Below, piece after piece: positions 23,667 through 33,689 of a stretch of 44,770 bases of DNA. The notes beneath the pieces were generated by a model that searched no databases, was not told where the DNA came from, and worked only from the letters and a program-made list of their open reading frames with translations. Source of the DNA: DATCVR01 sp036566745. Lineage in GTDB: Bacteria; Actinomycetota; Actinomycetes; Jiangellales; Jiangellaceae. The number at the start of each line of letters is the position of its first letter. Position 1 is the first letter of the stretch. A program made the translations under genes and the position numbers. Location of the stretch: NCBI GenBank assembly GCA_036566745.1, contig DATCVR010000296.1, forward strand, positions 1 through 44,770. The letters run 5' to 3'.

Positions 23667-23695
23667 GTTCTAGTCATCAGATGACTTGTTGTCCA
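23667..23695 (-). promoter_or_regulatory. promoter of the secreted propeller-like gene
   Basis: Minus-strand -35 TGGACA (23690-23695) and -10 TAGAAC (23667-23672) are separated by exactly 17 bp. The transcript would start near 23660, leaving a leader of about 17 nt that carries GGAGGA. Confidence 0.6.
23672..23686. promoter_or_regulatory. 15-bp operator-like palindrome
   Basis: AGTCATCAGATGACT is a perfect palindrome (7-bp arms, one central base) occupying the promoter spacer and touching the -10 element. A protein bound here would block RNA polymerase. The GTCATC/GATGAC half-site resembles GntR-family (FCD-type) operators, but the regulator is not identified. Confidence 0.6.
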
Positions 23696-23740
23696 GACCT
23701 GTCCGCCATCGGGATGCAGAAACGTGATGTCAACCAGGGT

Positions 23741-23777
23741 GTGACGATCCGACCGGTTTGCCCGGTCGGATCGTCAC
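23741..23777 (-). terminator. terminator of the S9 peptidase gene
   Basis: GTGACGATCCGACCGG (23741-23756) and CCGGTCGGATCGTCAC (23762-23777) form a perfect 16-bp stem with a 5-nt loop, just after the minus-strand stop at 23785. There is no U-tract. Confidence 0.75.
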
Positions 23778-23784
23778 GCTGAGG

Positions 23785-25623
23785 TCACTGGGTCCGGCCC
23801 CCGAGATGGGTGGCCAGGAAGGTCTCGGCCACTGCGTAGAACCGCTCACGGTTCTCCGGCTTGGCGAGGCCGTGCCCTTCGTCCTCGAACAGGAGGTACT
23901 CGTGGTCGAGTCCCTTCTCCACGAGCGCGGCCACGATCTGCTCGGCCTCGGCCACCTTGACGCGTGGGTCGTTGCTGCCCTGGGCGACGAGGATCGGGAT
24001 CGCGATGTCGTCGACGCGCGAGAGTGGGGAGCGCTCCCACAGCATGTCGCTCTCGGTGGCCGGATCACCCACCCGGGTGTGCATGAACGCGATCTGCGGC
24101 TTCCAGTACTCCGGCACCGAGTCGAGCAGGGTCAGGAGGTTGGACGGGCCGACGATGTCGACGGCGCAGCGGAACACGTCGGGGGTGAAGGCCGCGCCGG
24201 CCAGGGCGGCGTAGCCACCGTAGGAGCCGCCGTAGATGCCGACCCGGGCGCCGTCGATCAGGCCGAGCCCGACCAGGTGGTCGACAGCGTCGAGCAGATC
24301 GGTGTGCATGGCCCGGCCCCACTGCTTGTTGCCGGCGTTGCCGAAGGCCTTGCCGTAGCCGGTCGAACCGCGGAAGTTGACCTGGACGGAGACGTACCCG
24401 CGGTTGGCCATCCACTGGGCCTCGGGGTTGAAGCCCCAGGTGTCGCGCGCCCACGGGCCGCCGTGGACGTTGAGCACCGCGGGCAGGTCGCTGCGCTCGA
24501 CGCCGAGCGGCACGGTCAGGTAGCCGTGGACGGTGAGGCCGTCGCGGGCGGTGAACGAGAACGGCTCCATCTCGGCGAGCTCGTACTCGTCGAGTTCGGG
24601 CTTGTGCGCGAAGAGGTAGGTCAGCTCGGCGCTGTCGCGGTCGTAGACGTAGTAGCGCACAGGGCCGTCGGAGAGCACGTCGTGGACCAGCCAGCGCCGG
24701 TCGTCGCGCACCGAACGCGAGACGCCGACCTCGCCGTCGAGCCGGGAGTGCAGCCAATCGATGTCGGCGCGGAACTCGGGGTCGAGGTGGAGCCACTGCT
24801 TGCGCTCCTTGAGGAACGTGACCGCCTGGGGCTCGAGCGTGTCCGGGTGCGACGCAACGCCCGCGACGTCGTACTCGGGGTCCTCGGCGAGCACGGTCTC
24901 GCGTCCGTCGGCGAGGTCGACGCGGAGCAGGCGCGCGGCGTTGACGCCGACGCTGGACAGCAGGTAGACGCTCTTGCCGTCGCGGCTGAAGCCCGAGACA
25001 TCGGTGGCGGCGACGTCGTCCGGCCCGATCTCCAGCCAGGGCTGGTCGGAGCCAGTGGCGTCGCGCAGGTAGACGACCGCGCCGCCGTCCTCGGTCATCG
25101 CCGCGCCGCCACGAACCTGCAGGTCGGAGTCGATCAACCACCCGGCGTACCCCGGGTTCGTCTCGATCTTGGTGATCTCGCGGGTGGTCAGGTCGAGGCG
25201 GTAGACGTCGTGGAGCGCGGGGTTGTCGGCGTTGAGCCCGACGAGCATGGTGGTGGGGTTCCACCGGTTGTGCGCCAGGACGTTCGCCGTGACCCCCTTC
25301 TCCGGCGTGACCAGCGTGGACTCTCCGGACTCGAGGTCGAGCGCGTAGAGGCGCCAGTCCTCGTCGCCGTCGGTGTCCTGGAGGTAGACGAGGGTGCGGT
25401 CGTCGTGGCAGAAGGCGAACACGCGCACCCCGCGGCCGCGGTCGTGGGTGACGGGCCGGGCGGCGGCGGGATCATCGGCCGGGCCGACCCAGACGTTGAG
25501 GACGCCGTCTTCGGGCGCGACGTATCCCAGCCGGGTGCCGTCGGGCGAGAGCGCCGGTAGGACCCGCTCGGGGTTGCCGAAGAGCGCGTCGCGCGGGATG
25601 AGGGGAACGCCGTCATACGTCAT
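23785..25623 (-). CDS. S9-family serine peptidase (prolyl oligopeptidase / acylaminoacyl-peptidase type)
   Basis: A 612-residue cytoplasmic peptidase. Residues about 15-350 form a WD40-like beta-propeller (LSPDGTRLGYVAP, VFAFCHDDRTLVYLQDTDGDEDWRLYALDL). Residues about 360-608 form an alpha/beta hydrolase. The triad is visible: Ser467 in GIYGGSYGGY, Asp552 in GSNDPRVK and His584 in DEGHGL. The oxyanion region is NVHGGPWARDTW. No signal peptide is present. Family members trim short peptides or act on acylated N-termini. The ATG at 25623 is the first good start; no strong Shine-Dalgarno is seen. It is transcribed away from dinG across a REP-like palindrome and ends in a strong hairpin. Confidence 0.93.
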   Translation of the reverse strand: MTYDGVPLIPRDALFGNPERVLPALSPDGTRLGYVAPEDGVLNVWVGPADDPAAARPVTHDRGRGVRVFAFCHDDRTLVYLQDTDGDEDWRLYALDLESGESTLVTPEKGVTANVLAHNRWNPTTMLVGLNADNPALHDVYRLDLTTREITKIETNPGYAGWLIDSDLQVRGGAAMTEDGGAVVYLRDATGSDQPWLEIGPDDVAATDVSGFSRDGKSVYLLSSVGVNAARLLRVDLADGRETVLAEDPEYDVAGVASHPDTLEPQAVTFLKERKQWLHLDPEFRADIDWLHSRLDGEVGVSRSVRDDRRWLVHDVLSDGPVRYYVYDRDSAELTYLFAHKPELDEYELAEMEPFSFTARDGLTVHGYLTVPLGVERSDLPAVLNVHGGPWARDTWGFNPEAQWMANRGYVSVQVNFRGSTGYGKAFGNAGNKQWGRAMHTDLLDAVDHLVGLGLIDGARVGIYGGSYGGYAALAGAAFTPDVFRCAVDIVGPSNLLTLLDSVPEYWKPQIAFMHTRVGDPATESDMLWERSPLSRVDDIAIPILVAQGSNDPRVKVAEAEQIVAALVEKGLDHEYLLFEDEGHGLAKPENRERFYAVAETFLATHLGGRTQ

Positions 25624-25696
25624 GTCCCGATTTCATCATGCCGCGCGAGCGAGCCTCGACGTGCGGCCGGTGGGTGGGCGGCCGGGCAGCGGGCTC

Positions 25697-25768
25697 GTTG
25701 ATCTTGGAGTTTCTGCGGAATCAGTCGGACATGTCCGGTCGCATCCCTACCGAAACTCCAAGATCAAC
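25697..25768. repeat. REP-like nested palindrome (17-bp inverted repeat)
   Basis: GTTGATCTTGGAGTTTC (25697-25713) and GAAACTCCAAGATCAAC (25752-25768) are exact reverse complements, 38 bp apart. A second perfect palindrome, CGGACATGTCCG, lies at 25726-25737 inside the loop. It sits between divergent genes, so it is not a terminator. A related half-site, AGTCCAAGATCAATCG, occurs at 36516-36531. The form suggests a REP/MITE-like element. Confidence 0.6.
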
Positions 25769-25798
25769 CGGACGGCGGGGGCGGTGTCGCACCGGGTG

Positions 25799-25804
25799 TA
25801 ATCT
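25799..25804 (+). promoter_or_regulatory. TANNNT -10 element of dinG
   Basis: TAATCT lies 6 nt before the GTG at 25811, consistent with a leaderless message. Confidence 0.5.
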
Positions 25805-25810
25805 CGGGCG

Positions 25811-27808
25811 GTGACCCGCCCCGACGTGAAGGCCCGCGCCCTGCTGGCAGCGGCCGTGGCGGCCGTCGGGGGATCCGAGCGGCCCGGGCAGATCGAGATG
25901 ACCGAGGCCGTCGAACAGGCCATCGACGGCCGCGAGCACCTCCTCGTCCAGGCCGGCACGGGCACCGGGAAGTCGCTGGCCTACCTGGTCCCGGCGCTGC
26001 TGCACGCCCACGAGACCGACGAGCCGGTGATCGTCGCGACCGCCACCCTCGCCCTGCAGGCCCAGCTCGTCGACCGCGACCTGCCCGCCCTGGCCGAGGC
26101 CGCCACGCCGGTCCTGGGCCGGCGTCCGCGATGGGCCACCTTGAAGGGCCGGGCCAATTACGCCTGCCTGCACCGCGTCCGGCAGGGCGCGCCGGACGAC
26201 CAGGGCGAGCTCGTGCCGCTGGACGAGATCTCGCTCGGCTCGCTGGGCGCGGAGGTGCTGCGCGCCCGCGACTGGGCCGAGGAACAGGCAGCGTCCGACG
26301 GCACCGGCGACCGCGACCGACTCGATCCCGGGGTGAGCGACCGCGCGTGGGCCCAGGTGTCGGTGAGTTCGCGCGAGTGCCTCGGTGCGGCGCGCTGCCC
26401 GTACGGCACCGAGTGCTTCGCCGAGCTCGCCAAGGCGCGGGCCCACGAGGCGGACGTCGTGGTCACCAACCACGCGCTGCTGGCCATCGACGCGCTCGAA
26501 GGCATCCCGGTGCTGCCCGAGCACGACGTCGTGGTGGTCGACGAGGGGCACGAGCTCGCGGCGCGGGTGACCGGCGTGGCCACGGCTGACCTGTGGCCGG
26601 GCGTGATCGACCGGTGTGCGGTCCGGGCCCGAGCCCATGTCGACGACGGCGATGCCGACGAGCTGCGGGCCGCGGGCGAAGGCCTGCGGATGGCTGTGGC
26701 GGAGGCGCCCGGCGGCCGGCTCGACGAGCTTCCTCCCGGTCTGCTGGCGGCGCTGGTCGAGGTGCGCGATGCCGCGCGGGCGGTGCAGTCGGGCTTCGCC
26801 TCGGGCTCCCGCGAGGAGCGCGCGTCCGATGTCGAGTCGGCCCGGCGCGCGGCCAAGGGGATGGTCGACGACGTATTCACCACCGCCGAGCGGATCGCCG
26901 GTGGCAGCGAGCACGACGTGGTGTGGATCGAGGACCGCGACCGCGGTGGCCGGGTACTGAGGGTTGCGCCGCTGTCGGTGGCGGGCCTGCTGCGCGAGCG
27001 ACTGTTCGGCGAGGTCACCGTGGTGACGACGTCGGCGACGCTCGAGCTCGGCGGGACCTTCGACGCGGCCGCCGGCTCGTTCGGGCTGACCGGAGAGGGT
27101 GCGCCGGAGTGGCGTGCGCTGGACGTCGGATCACCGTTCGACTACGGCCGCCAGGCGATCTTGTACGTGGCCCGCGAGCTGCCGCCTCCGGGTCGGGACG
27201 GACTGCGTCCCGAAGCCGTGGACGCGCTCGCCGAGCTCGTGTCGGCCGCGGGCGGGCGCACTCTCGGGTTGTTCTCGTCGCGCCGCGCGGCGGTGGAGGC
27301 CGCGACCCTGTTGCGCGAGCGGCTGCCCGGCATTCCGGTGCTGTGCCAGGGCGACGACGTCGTGGCGACCCTGTTGCGGCGATTCGCCGACGACGAGACC
27401 ACGTGCCTGTTCGGGACGCTGTCGCTGTGGCAGGGAGTGGACATCCCCGGCGGCTCGTGTCAGCTCGTCGTGATCGACCGGCTGCCCTTCCCCCGGCCGG
27501 ACGATCCGCTCAGCTCGGCACGCCAGCGGGCGGTCGAGCGGGCCGGCGGGAACGGGTTCATGGCGGTCGCGGCGAACCACACGGCGTTGTTGTTGGCGCA
27601 GGGGGCTGGGCGGTTGATCCGGCGCTCGACCGATCGCGGCGTGGTGGCGGTGCTGGATCCGCGACTGGTGAGCGCCAGATACGGCAGCTACCTGCGAGCG
27701 TCGTTGCCGCCGATGTGGTTCACCTCCGACCGGGACGTCGTGGTCGGGGCCTTGAGGCGATTGGCCGGCGAAGCCTCCGCGGCCGAGGCCGGCCGGACGG
27801 ACGGCTGA
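25811..27808 (+). CDS. dinG: ATP-dependent DNA helicase DinG
   Basis: A 665-residue XPD-like superfamily 2 helicase (5'-3') involved in repair and in resolving replication obstacles. Walker A AGTGTGKS is at 48-55 and the DEGH box at 244-247. Four cysteines, C119 (NYACLH), C190, C196 and C202 (SSRECLGAARCPYGTECF), are placed to bind the iron-sulfur cluster. C-terminal helicase motifs include GGRTLGLFSSRRAA, FGTLSLWQGVDIPG and QGAGRLIRRSTDRG. It lacks the exonuclease domain of the Gram-positive DinG type. The GTG at 25811 follows a leaderless-type -10. No LexA box is visible upstream, so SOS control is not supported here. It converges on lexA. Confidence 0.93.
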   Translation: MTRPDVKARALLAAAVAAVGGSERPGQIEMTEAVEQAIDGREHLLVQAGTGTGKSLAYLVPALLHAHETDEPVIVATATLALQAQLVDRDLPALAEAATPVLGRRPRWATLKGRANYACLHRVRQGAPDDQGELVPLDEISLGSLGAEVLRARDWAEEQAASDGTGDRDRLDPGVSDRAWAQVSVSSRECLGAARCPYGTECFAELAKARAHEADVVVTNHALLAIDALEGIPVLPEHDVVVVDEGHELAARVTGVATADLWPGVIDRCAVRARAHVDDGDADELRAAGEGLRMAVAEAPGGRLDELPPGLLAALVEVRDAARAVQSGFASGSREERASDVESARRAAKGMVDDVFTTAERIAGGSEHDVVWIEDRDRGGRVLRVAPLSVAGLLRERLFGEVTVVTTSATLELGGTFDAAAGSFGLTGEGAPEWRALDVGSPFDYGRQAILYVARELPPPGRDGLRPEAVDALAELVSAAGGRTLGLFSSRRAAVEAATLLRERLPGIPVLCQGDDVVATLLRRFADDETTCLFGTLSLWQGVDIPGGSCQLVVIDRLPFPRPDDPLSSARQRAVERAGGNGFMAVAANHTALLLAQGAGRLIRRSTDRGVVAVLDPRLVSARYGSYLRASLPPMWFTSDRDVVVGALRRLAGEASAAEAGRTDG

Positions 27809-27857
27809 GGCCAGGCCGGCCGATGACCGAGGCCAGCCCGATCGGCGGCTGAGGCGG

Positions 27858-28586
27858 TCAGATTCTTCGCATCACCGCGACGACGCGCCCGAGGATGACG
27901 GCGTCGTCGCCGGGGATCGGCTCGTAAGCGGGGTTGTGCGGCATCAGGACGACAGGGCCTCCGCGCTGCTGCTTGAATGTCTTGACGGTCGCTTCGCCGT
28001 CGATCATCGCCGCGACGATCTCGCCGTTCTCGGCCACCTGCTGCTGGCGCACCACTACCCAGTCGCCGTCGCAGATGGCCGCCTCGACCATGGAGTCGCC
28101 GACCACGCGCAGCATGAACAGCGTGCCCTCGCCGACGATCTGCCGGGGGAGTGGGAACACCTCTTCGACCGCTTGCTCGGCGAGCACCGGCCCACCGGCG
28201 GCGATACGCCCGACCAGGGGGACGTAGGACGGCACCGGGCGCTCGTCGGAGCCGTGGGCCTCGGCATCGGCGGCGGGCCGCTCGACCGCGCCGACGCTGA
28301 GGACCTCGAGGGCGCGCGGGCGGTGGGGATCGCGACGGATGTAGCCCTTGGCCTCGAGCACGCCCAGCTGGTGGGACACGCTGGACGGACTGGAGAGCCC
28401 GGCGGCTTGGCCGATCTCGCGCATGCTGGGCGGATAGCCACGGCTCTCGACGGCGGCCTGGATGACCTCGAGCACCCGCCGCTGACGCGGGGTGAGGCCG
28501 GCGGGCTCGGGACCGGCGTCGGGGAAAGCGTGGATGGAGGCGCCCGGCTCGTTCGACTCGGGTTCCTTCTCGCCTTGCCTGGCCAC
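27858..28586 (-). CDS. lexA: SOS repressor LexA
   Basis: A 242-residue repressor. The winged helix-turn-helix spans about 31-95 (LTPRQRRVLEVIQAAVESRGYPPSMREIG, then SSPSSVSHQLGVLEAKGYIRRD). The self-cleavage site is Ala130-Gly131 in GRIAAGGPVLAEQ. The catalytic Ser165 (GDSMVEAAI) and Lys202 (EATVKTFK) form the peptidase dyad. Activated RecA stimulates cleavage. An N-terminal extension of about 28 residues and a linker rich in Ala and Glu are ordinary for actinobacteria. It starts with ATG at 28586. A LexA box overlaps its own -35, indicating autorepression, and it is divergent from the LysM SOS gene. Confidence 0.97.
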   Translation of the reverse strand: MARQGEKEPESNEPGASIHAFPDAGPEPAGLTPRQRRVLEVIQAAVESRGYPPSMREIGQAAGLSSPSSVSHQLGVLEAKGYIRRDPHRPRALEVLSVGAVERPAADAEAHGSDERPVPSYVPLVGRIAAGGPVLAEQAVEEVFPLPRQIVGEGTLFMLRVVGDSMVEAAICDGDWVVVRQQQVAENGEIVAAMIDGEATVKTFKQQRGGPVVLMPHNPAYEPIPGDDAVILGRVVAVMRRI

Positions 28587-28648
28587 GACGCCACCTCCGG
28601 TTCGATCTTGTCCGCAGGCCAGAGGCCGTGCGGTCTGCGATGACGATC

Positions 28649-28677
28649 ACAGTAGCCGGATTCGACGACACGATCAA
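28649..28677 (-). promoter_or_regulatory. lexA promoter
   Basis: Minus-strand -35 TTGATC (28672-28677) and -10 TACTGT (28649-28654) are spaced by 17 bp. The -35 overlaps the LexA box at 28674-28689, so bound LexA would block it. Confidence 0.6.
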
Positions 28678-28689
28678 ACATCTGTTCGA
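28674..28689. promoter_or_regulatory. LexA box (lexA-proximal)
   Basis: TCAAACATCTGTTCGA matches TCGAAC-N4-GTTCGA with one mismatch. It overlaps the -35 element of lexA. Confidence 0.85.
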
Positions 28690-28696
28690 ACGTGTC

Positions 28697-28725
28697 TCGA
28701 CTTTGTCCGAGGGTGGGTGTAGAAC
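28697..28725 (+). promoter_or_regulatory. predicted promoter of the LysM SOS gene
   Basis: TCGACT (28697-28702) and TAGAAC (28720-28725) are spaced by 17 bp. Each matches the sigma-70-type consensus in four of six positions. The LexA boxes start 2 bp downstream of the -10 and would cover the start site. Confidence 0.45.
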
Positions 28726-28726
28726 T

Positions 28727-28742
28727 TCGTACGGACGTTCGG
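28727..28742. promoter_or_regulatory. degenerate LexA box abutting the consensus box
   Basis: TCGTACGGACGTTCGG matches the LexA consensus in 10 of 12 fixed positions. It ends exactly where the perfect box begins, giving two boxes in tandem with 16-bp spacing. Confidence 0.5.
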
Positions 28743-28758
28743 TCGAACGACTGTTCGA
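28743..28758. promoter_or_regulatory. perfect LexA box upstream of the LysM gene
   Basis: TCGAACGACTGTTCGA is a full 12/12 match to TCGAAC-N4-GTTCGA. It lies 42 bp before the LysM gene start and downstream of its predicted -10, so it should repress that gene tightly. Confidence 0.92.
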
Positions 28759-28800
28759 TGGCCGGGGAGCGTTCGGGTAGGCGCATTGGAGGTCTGTGCG

Positions 28801-29250
28801 ATGACGGCGATGACGTTTCGATCGGTGGACGAGCCGAATGCGCGGGTCGTGGTCGAGCCGGCTCCATCGCACGTGGATGCCGATCCGCGCCGCAGGCGGG
28901 CGAGCCTGGCGCTGGCACCCGTCCCGGCGGACTGCGGGGGGTCGGCGCCGCCGAGCCTCAACGGTGGGCGGCTGACCGGGCGCGGCCGGGTGCTCGTGGC
29001 CCTGGTGTGGGTGCTGATGATCGGTGCCGCGGTCCTCCTCGTCGTGACACGGTCGCCTTCGATCGATTCCAGCGGGGCCACCACGACCGTGCGCATCGAG
29101 GTGGGCGACACGCTGTGGGAGGTCGCGCGCGATGTCGCGCCCCAGGCCGATCCGCGCGAGGTCGTCGACGCCATCGTCGAACTGAACGGGCTGGGCTCCG
29201 GAGGCGACATCCGACCGGGCGACATCGTCCAGGTACCGGTCCCGCGATAG
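28801..29250 (+). CDS. LysM-domain SOS protein (ChiZ/DivS/YneA-like division inhibitor)
   Basis: A 149-residue protein with a cytoplasmic N-terminal region of about 60 residues, one transmembrane helix (about 63-83: VLVALVWVLMIGAAVLLVV) and an extracytoplasmic LysM domain (about 97-146: RIEVGDTLWEVARDVAP...IRPGDIVQVPVP). Topology, size, position divergent from lexA and a perfect LexA box upstream all match the SOS division regulators ChiZ (Mycobacterium), DivS (Corynebacterium) and YneA (Bacillus). Those proteins delay septation when DNA is damaged. The ATG at 28801 follows GGAGG by 8 nt. LysM would bind peptidoglycan. Overall identity to ChiZ beyond LysM and topology cannot be judged here. 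Confidence 0.85.
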   Translation: MTAMTFRSVDEPNARVVVEPAPSHVDADPRRRRASLALAPVPADCGGSAPPSLNGGRLTGRGRVLVALVWVLMIGAAVLLVVTRSPSIDSSGATTTVRIEVGDTLWEVARDVAPQADPREVVDAIVELNGLGSGGDIRPGDIVQVPVPR

Positions 29251-29331
29251 CGCTCGACGCGCCGGGTGTCATGGTCCAAGTCGCCCTGACCAGCGGTGAT
29301 GAACGAGGCCGACCGGCGTGGTCCAAGTAGC

Positions 29332-29360
29332 TTGCGAAGCGATGGCGAGCGACGTACCGT
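29332..29360 (+). promoter_or_regulatory. nrdR-nrdJ promoter
   Basis: TTGCGA (29332-29337) and TACCGT (29355-29360) are spaced by exactly 17 bp. The start site would fall near 29367, within the NrdR box. Confidence 0.55.
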
Positions 29361-29361
29361 A

Positions 29362-29377
29362 CCCCTATATGTAGTAG
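29362..29377. promoter_or_regulatory. NrdR box
   Basis: CCCCTATATGTAGTAG contains the core CTATATGTAG (29365-29374), matching 9 of 10 core positions of the NrdR consensus CwAtATaTwG. It covers the predicted start site of nrdR-nrdJ, so it should mediate autorepression. Confidence 0.65.
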
Positions 29378-29444
29378 TTACACAGCTGTAAGTCGTCCAC
29401 AGGTTGTGGTCCGGGGTACACAGGTTGTCCCCAGATCATCCACA
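29378..29444. promoter_or_regulatory. palindromes and DnaA-box-like sites in the nrdR leader
   Basis: TTACA-CAGC-TGTAA (29378-29391) and CCACA-GGT-TGTGG (29397-29409) are palindromic. Three 9-mers resemble the DnaA box TTGTCCACA: TCGTCCACA (29393-29401), TTGTCCCCA (29425-29433) and TCATCCACA (29436-29444). DnaA and NrdR both control nrd operons in other bacteria; the combination here is inferred. Confidence 0.4.
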
Positions 29445-29471
29445 GGGACAGCAGCGCTCGGGGAGGTCGTC

Positions 29472-29945
29472 GTGCATTGCCCGTTCTGTCGTCATCCCGA
29501 CAGTCGCGTGGTCGACAGCCGCACGGCCGATGACGGCGCGGCCATTCGGCGGCGGCGTCAGTGCCCGGCGTGCGACCGGCGGTTCACCACCGTCGAGCAG
29601 CTGACGCTGGCCGTGGTGAAGCGTTCCGGCGTCACCGAGCCGTTCAGCCGCGAGAAGGTCGTCGCTGGTGTGCGGCGGGCCTGCCAAGGACGCGGCGTCG
29701 GCGAAGACGCCCTGGCCCGGCTCGCCCAGCGGGTCGAGGAGCAGTTCCGGGCCGCGGGATGCGCCGAGATCCCCAGCAACGAGGTCGGGCTCGCCATCCT
29801 GGCGCCGTTGCGTGACCTCGACGAGGTCGCCTACCTCCGCTTCGCCAGCGTGTACCGCGACTTCGACACCTTGGCCGACTTCGAGGCCGAGATCGCCACG
29901 CTGCGCGCCGAGCGGGCCGCAGCCGTACCCGAACCACAGGTGTGA
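29472..29945 (+). CDS. nrdR: transcriptional repressor NrdR
   Basis: A 157-residue repressor of ribonucleotide reductase genes. The N-terminal zinc ribbon has Cys3, Cys6, Cys31 and Cys34 (VHCPFCRHPDS and RQCPACDRRFTT). The ATP-cone domain spans about 47-137 (VVKRSGVTEPFSREKVVAGVRRA, EVGLAILAPLRDLDEVAYLRFASVYRDF) and senses the ATP/dATP balance. GTG 29472 gives the invariant HCPFC start and is preceded by GGGAGGT; longer readings add an unrelated tail. An NrdR box lies upstream, indicating autoregulation. nrdJ follows 104 nt downstream on the same strand, probably in the same operon. Confidence 0.96.
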   Translation: MHCPFCRHPDSRVVDSRTADDGAAIRRRRQCPACDRRFTTVEQLTLAVVKRSGVTEPFSREKVVAGVRRACQGRGVGEDALARLAQRVEEQFRAAGCAEIPSNEVGLAILAPLRDLDEVAYLRFASVYRDFDTLADFEAEIATLRAERAAAVPEPQV

Positions 29946-30049
29946 TGAGACGACGATCGGCACGGCAGACGCGTTCGACACGGTCGCAGAGCAAAGACCA
30001 GCTCGACACCCGGGACACCCGGGCGGGGGAATCGACAGAGGGAGATGTC

Positions 30050-32938
<2,889 letters not shown>

Positions 32939-32954
32939 GCACCAGCGTTGACCG

Positions 32955-32991
32955 AGCTGGGGCGGCGCCCGCAGGTGGCGCCGCCCCAGCT
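32955..32991 (+). terminator. terminator of nrdR-nrdJ
   Basis: AGCTGGGGCGGCGCC (32955-32969) and GGCGCCGCCCCAGCT (32977-32991) form a perfect 15-bp stem with a 7-nt loop, 16 nt after the nrdJ stop. No U-tract follows. Confidence 0.8.
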
Positions 32992-33022
32992 GCGGCTCTG
33001 ATCAGCGGTCCGGAGGTTGAGC

Positions 33023-33670
33023 TTGACCGCACCCGATCGTCTCGACCCGGCCGCTGCGCCGGGGCACCTCACCGTCCGCGACGGTCTGACCGTACGTAAC
33101 GCTCTGATGCTGCTGACATGTGTGGTGCTGGGTGCCCTCGGAGCCGCCATGGTCGTCGGCGGCCTGGTCGTGGGCGAGCTCGGGCCCGCCGTGATCGGGA
33201 TAGTCGGAGGGCTCGCCTGCTTCGTCCTGTTCGGGCTCGGCGCAGTGGTCCTGGCCGGGAGGTTCCTGGCCCGCCGGCCGCTGCTGACGCTCGACCCCCA
33301 TGGCGTCACCATCGTGGCGTCGTGGCCACACTCCCGGCGTCACGACCGTGTGCTGCCCTGGTCCGAGCTCGCCGGAGTCACCGCCTCCACCACGATCGTG
33401 ACCGTCCGCGGCGTCACCACCCGCACCCACGCCGTCGCCTTCACCCCGGCGGAGGCCGCCACCGAGGCGTCCACGCGGCTCGAGCGATGGACGTCGCGGC
33501 GCACCGGCGTCGACCCGGCCACCCGCCGGAACTCCGTGCTCTACACCAGTGGATGGAACGTGAGCCTGGCGCAGCTCGAGGCAACGATCCGGGCGTATCG
33601 CCCGGACCTCGTGATCTCCGACCAACGCGAGCTGTCCACACGGGAGGCTCGCCGCGAAGCGCTGGCGTGA
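33023..33670 (+). CDS. two-helix membrane protein with a PH-like cytoplasmic domain
   Basis: A 215-residue protein. Two membrane helices lie at about 27-48 and 54-77 (ALMLLTCVVLGALGAAMVVGG, AVIGIVGGLACFVLFGLGAVVL). They are followed by a beta-rich domain beginning RPLLTLDPHGVTIVASW and VLPWSELAGVTAST, as in bacterial PH-like or STM3941-type proteins. A helical C-terminus ends it. The function is unknown. TTG 33023 is chosen because CGGAGG lies 6 nt upstream; TTG 33017 would touch the Shine-Dalgarno. TTG starts are uncommon, so the assignment is moderate. It lies after the nrdJ terminator, and 19 nt separate it from the oxidoreductase gene. Confidence 0.7.
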   Translation: MTAPDRLDPAAAPGHLTVRDGLTVRNALMLLTCVVLGALGAAMVVGGLVVGELGPAVIGIVGGLACFVLFGLGAVVLAGRFLARRPLLTLDPHGVTIVASWPHSRRHDRVLPWSELAGVTASTTIVTVRGVTTRTHAVAFTPAEAATEASTRLERWTSRRTGVDPATRRNSVLYTSGWNVSLAQLEATIRAYRPDLVISDQRELSTREARREALA

Positions 33671-33689
33671 GCCGGGTGCCGAGGCCACG

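Noticed and set aside
29272..29328. TGGTCCAAGT directly repeated (29272 and 29319) between the LysM gene and nrdR
   Set aside because: A 10-bp repeat seen twice, not palindromic and not in a promoter position. Too weak to interpret.
29397..29409. CCACA-GGT-TGTGG as a second NrdR box
   Set aside because: NrdR boxes often come in pairs about three helical turns apart, and the distance is close. However, the core does not match CwAtATaTwG, so only the first box is called.
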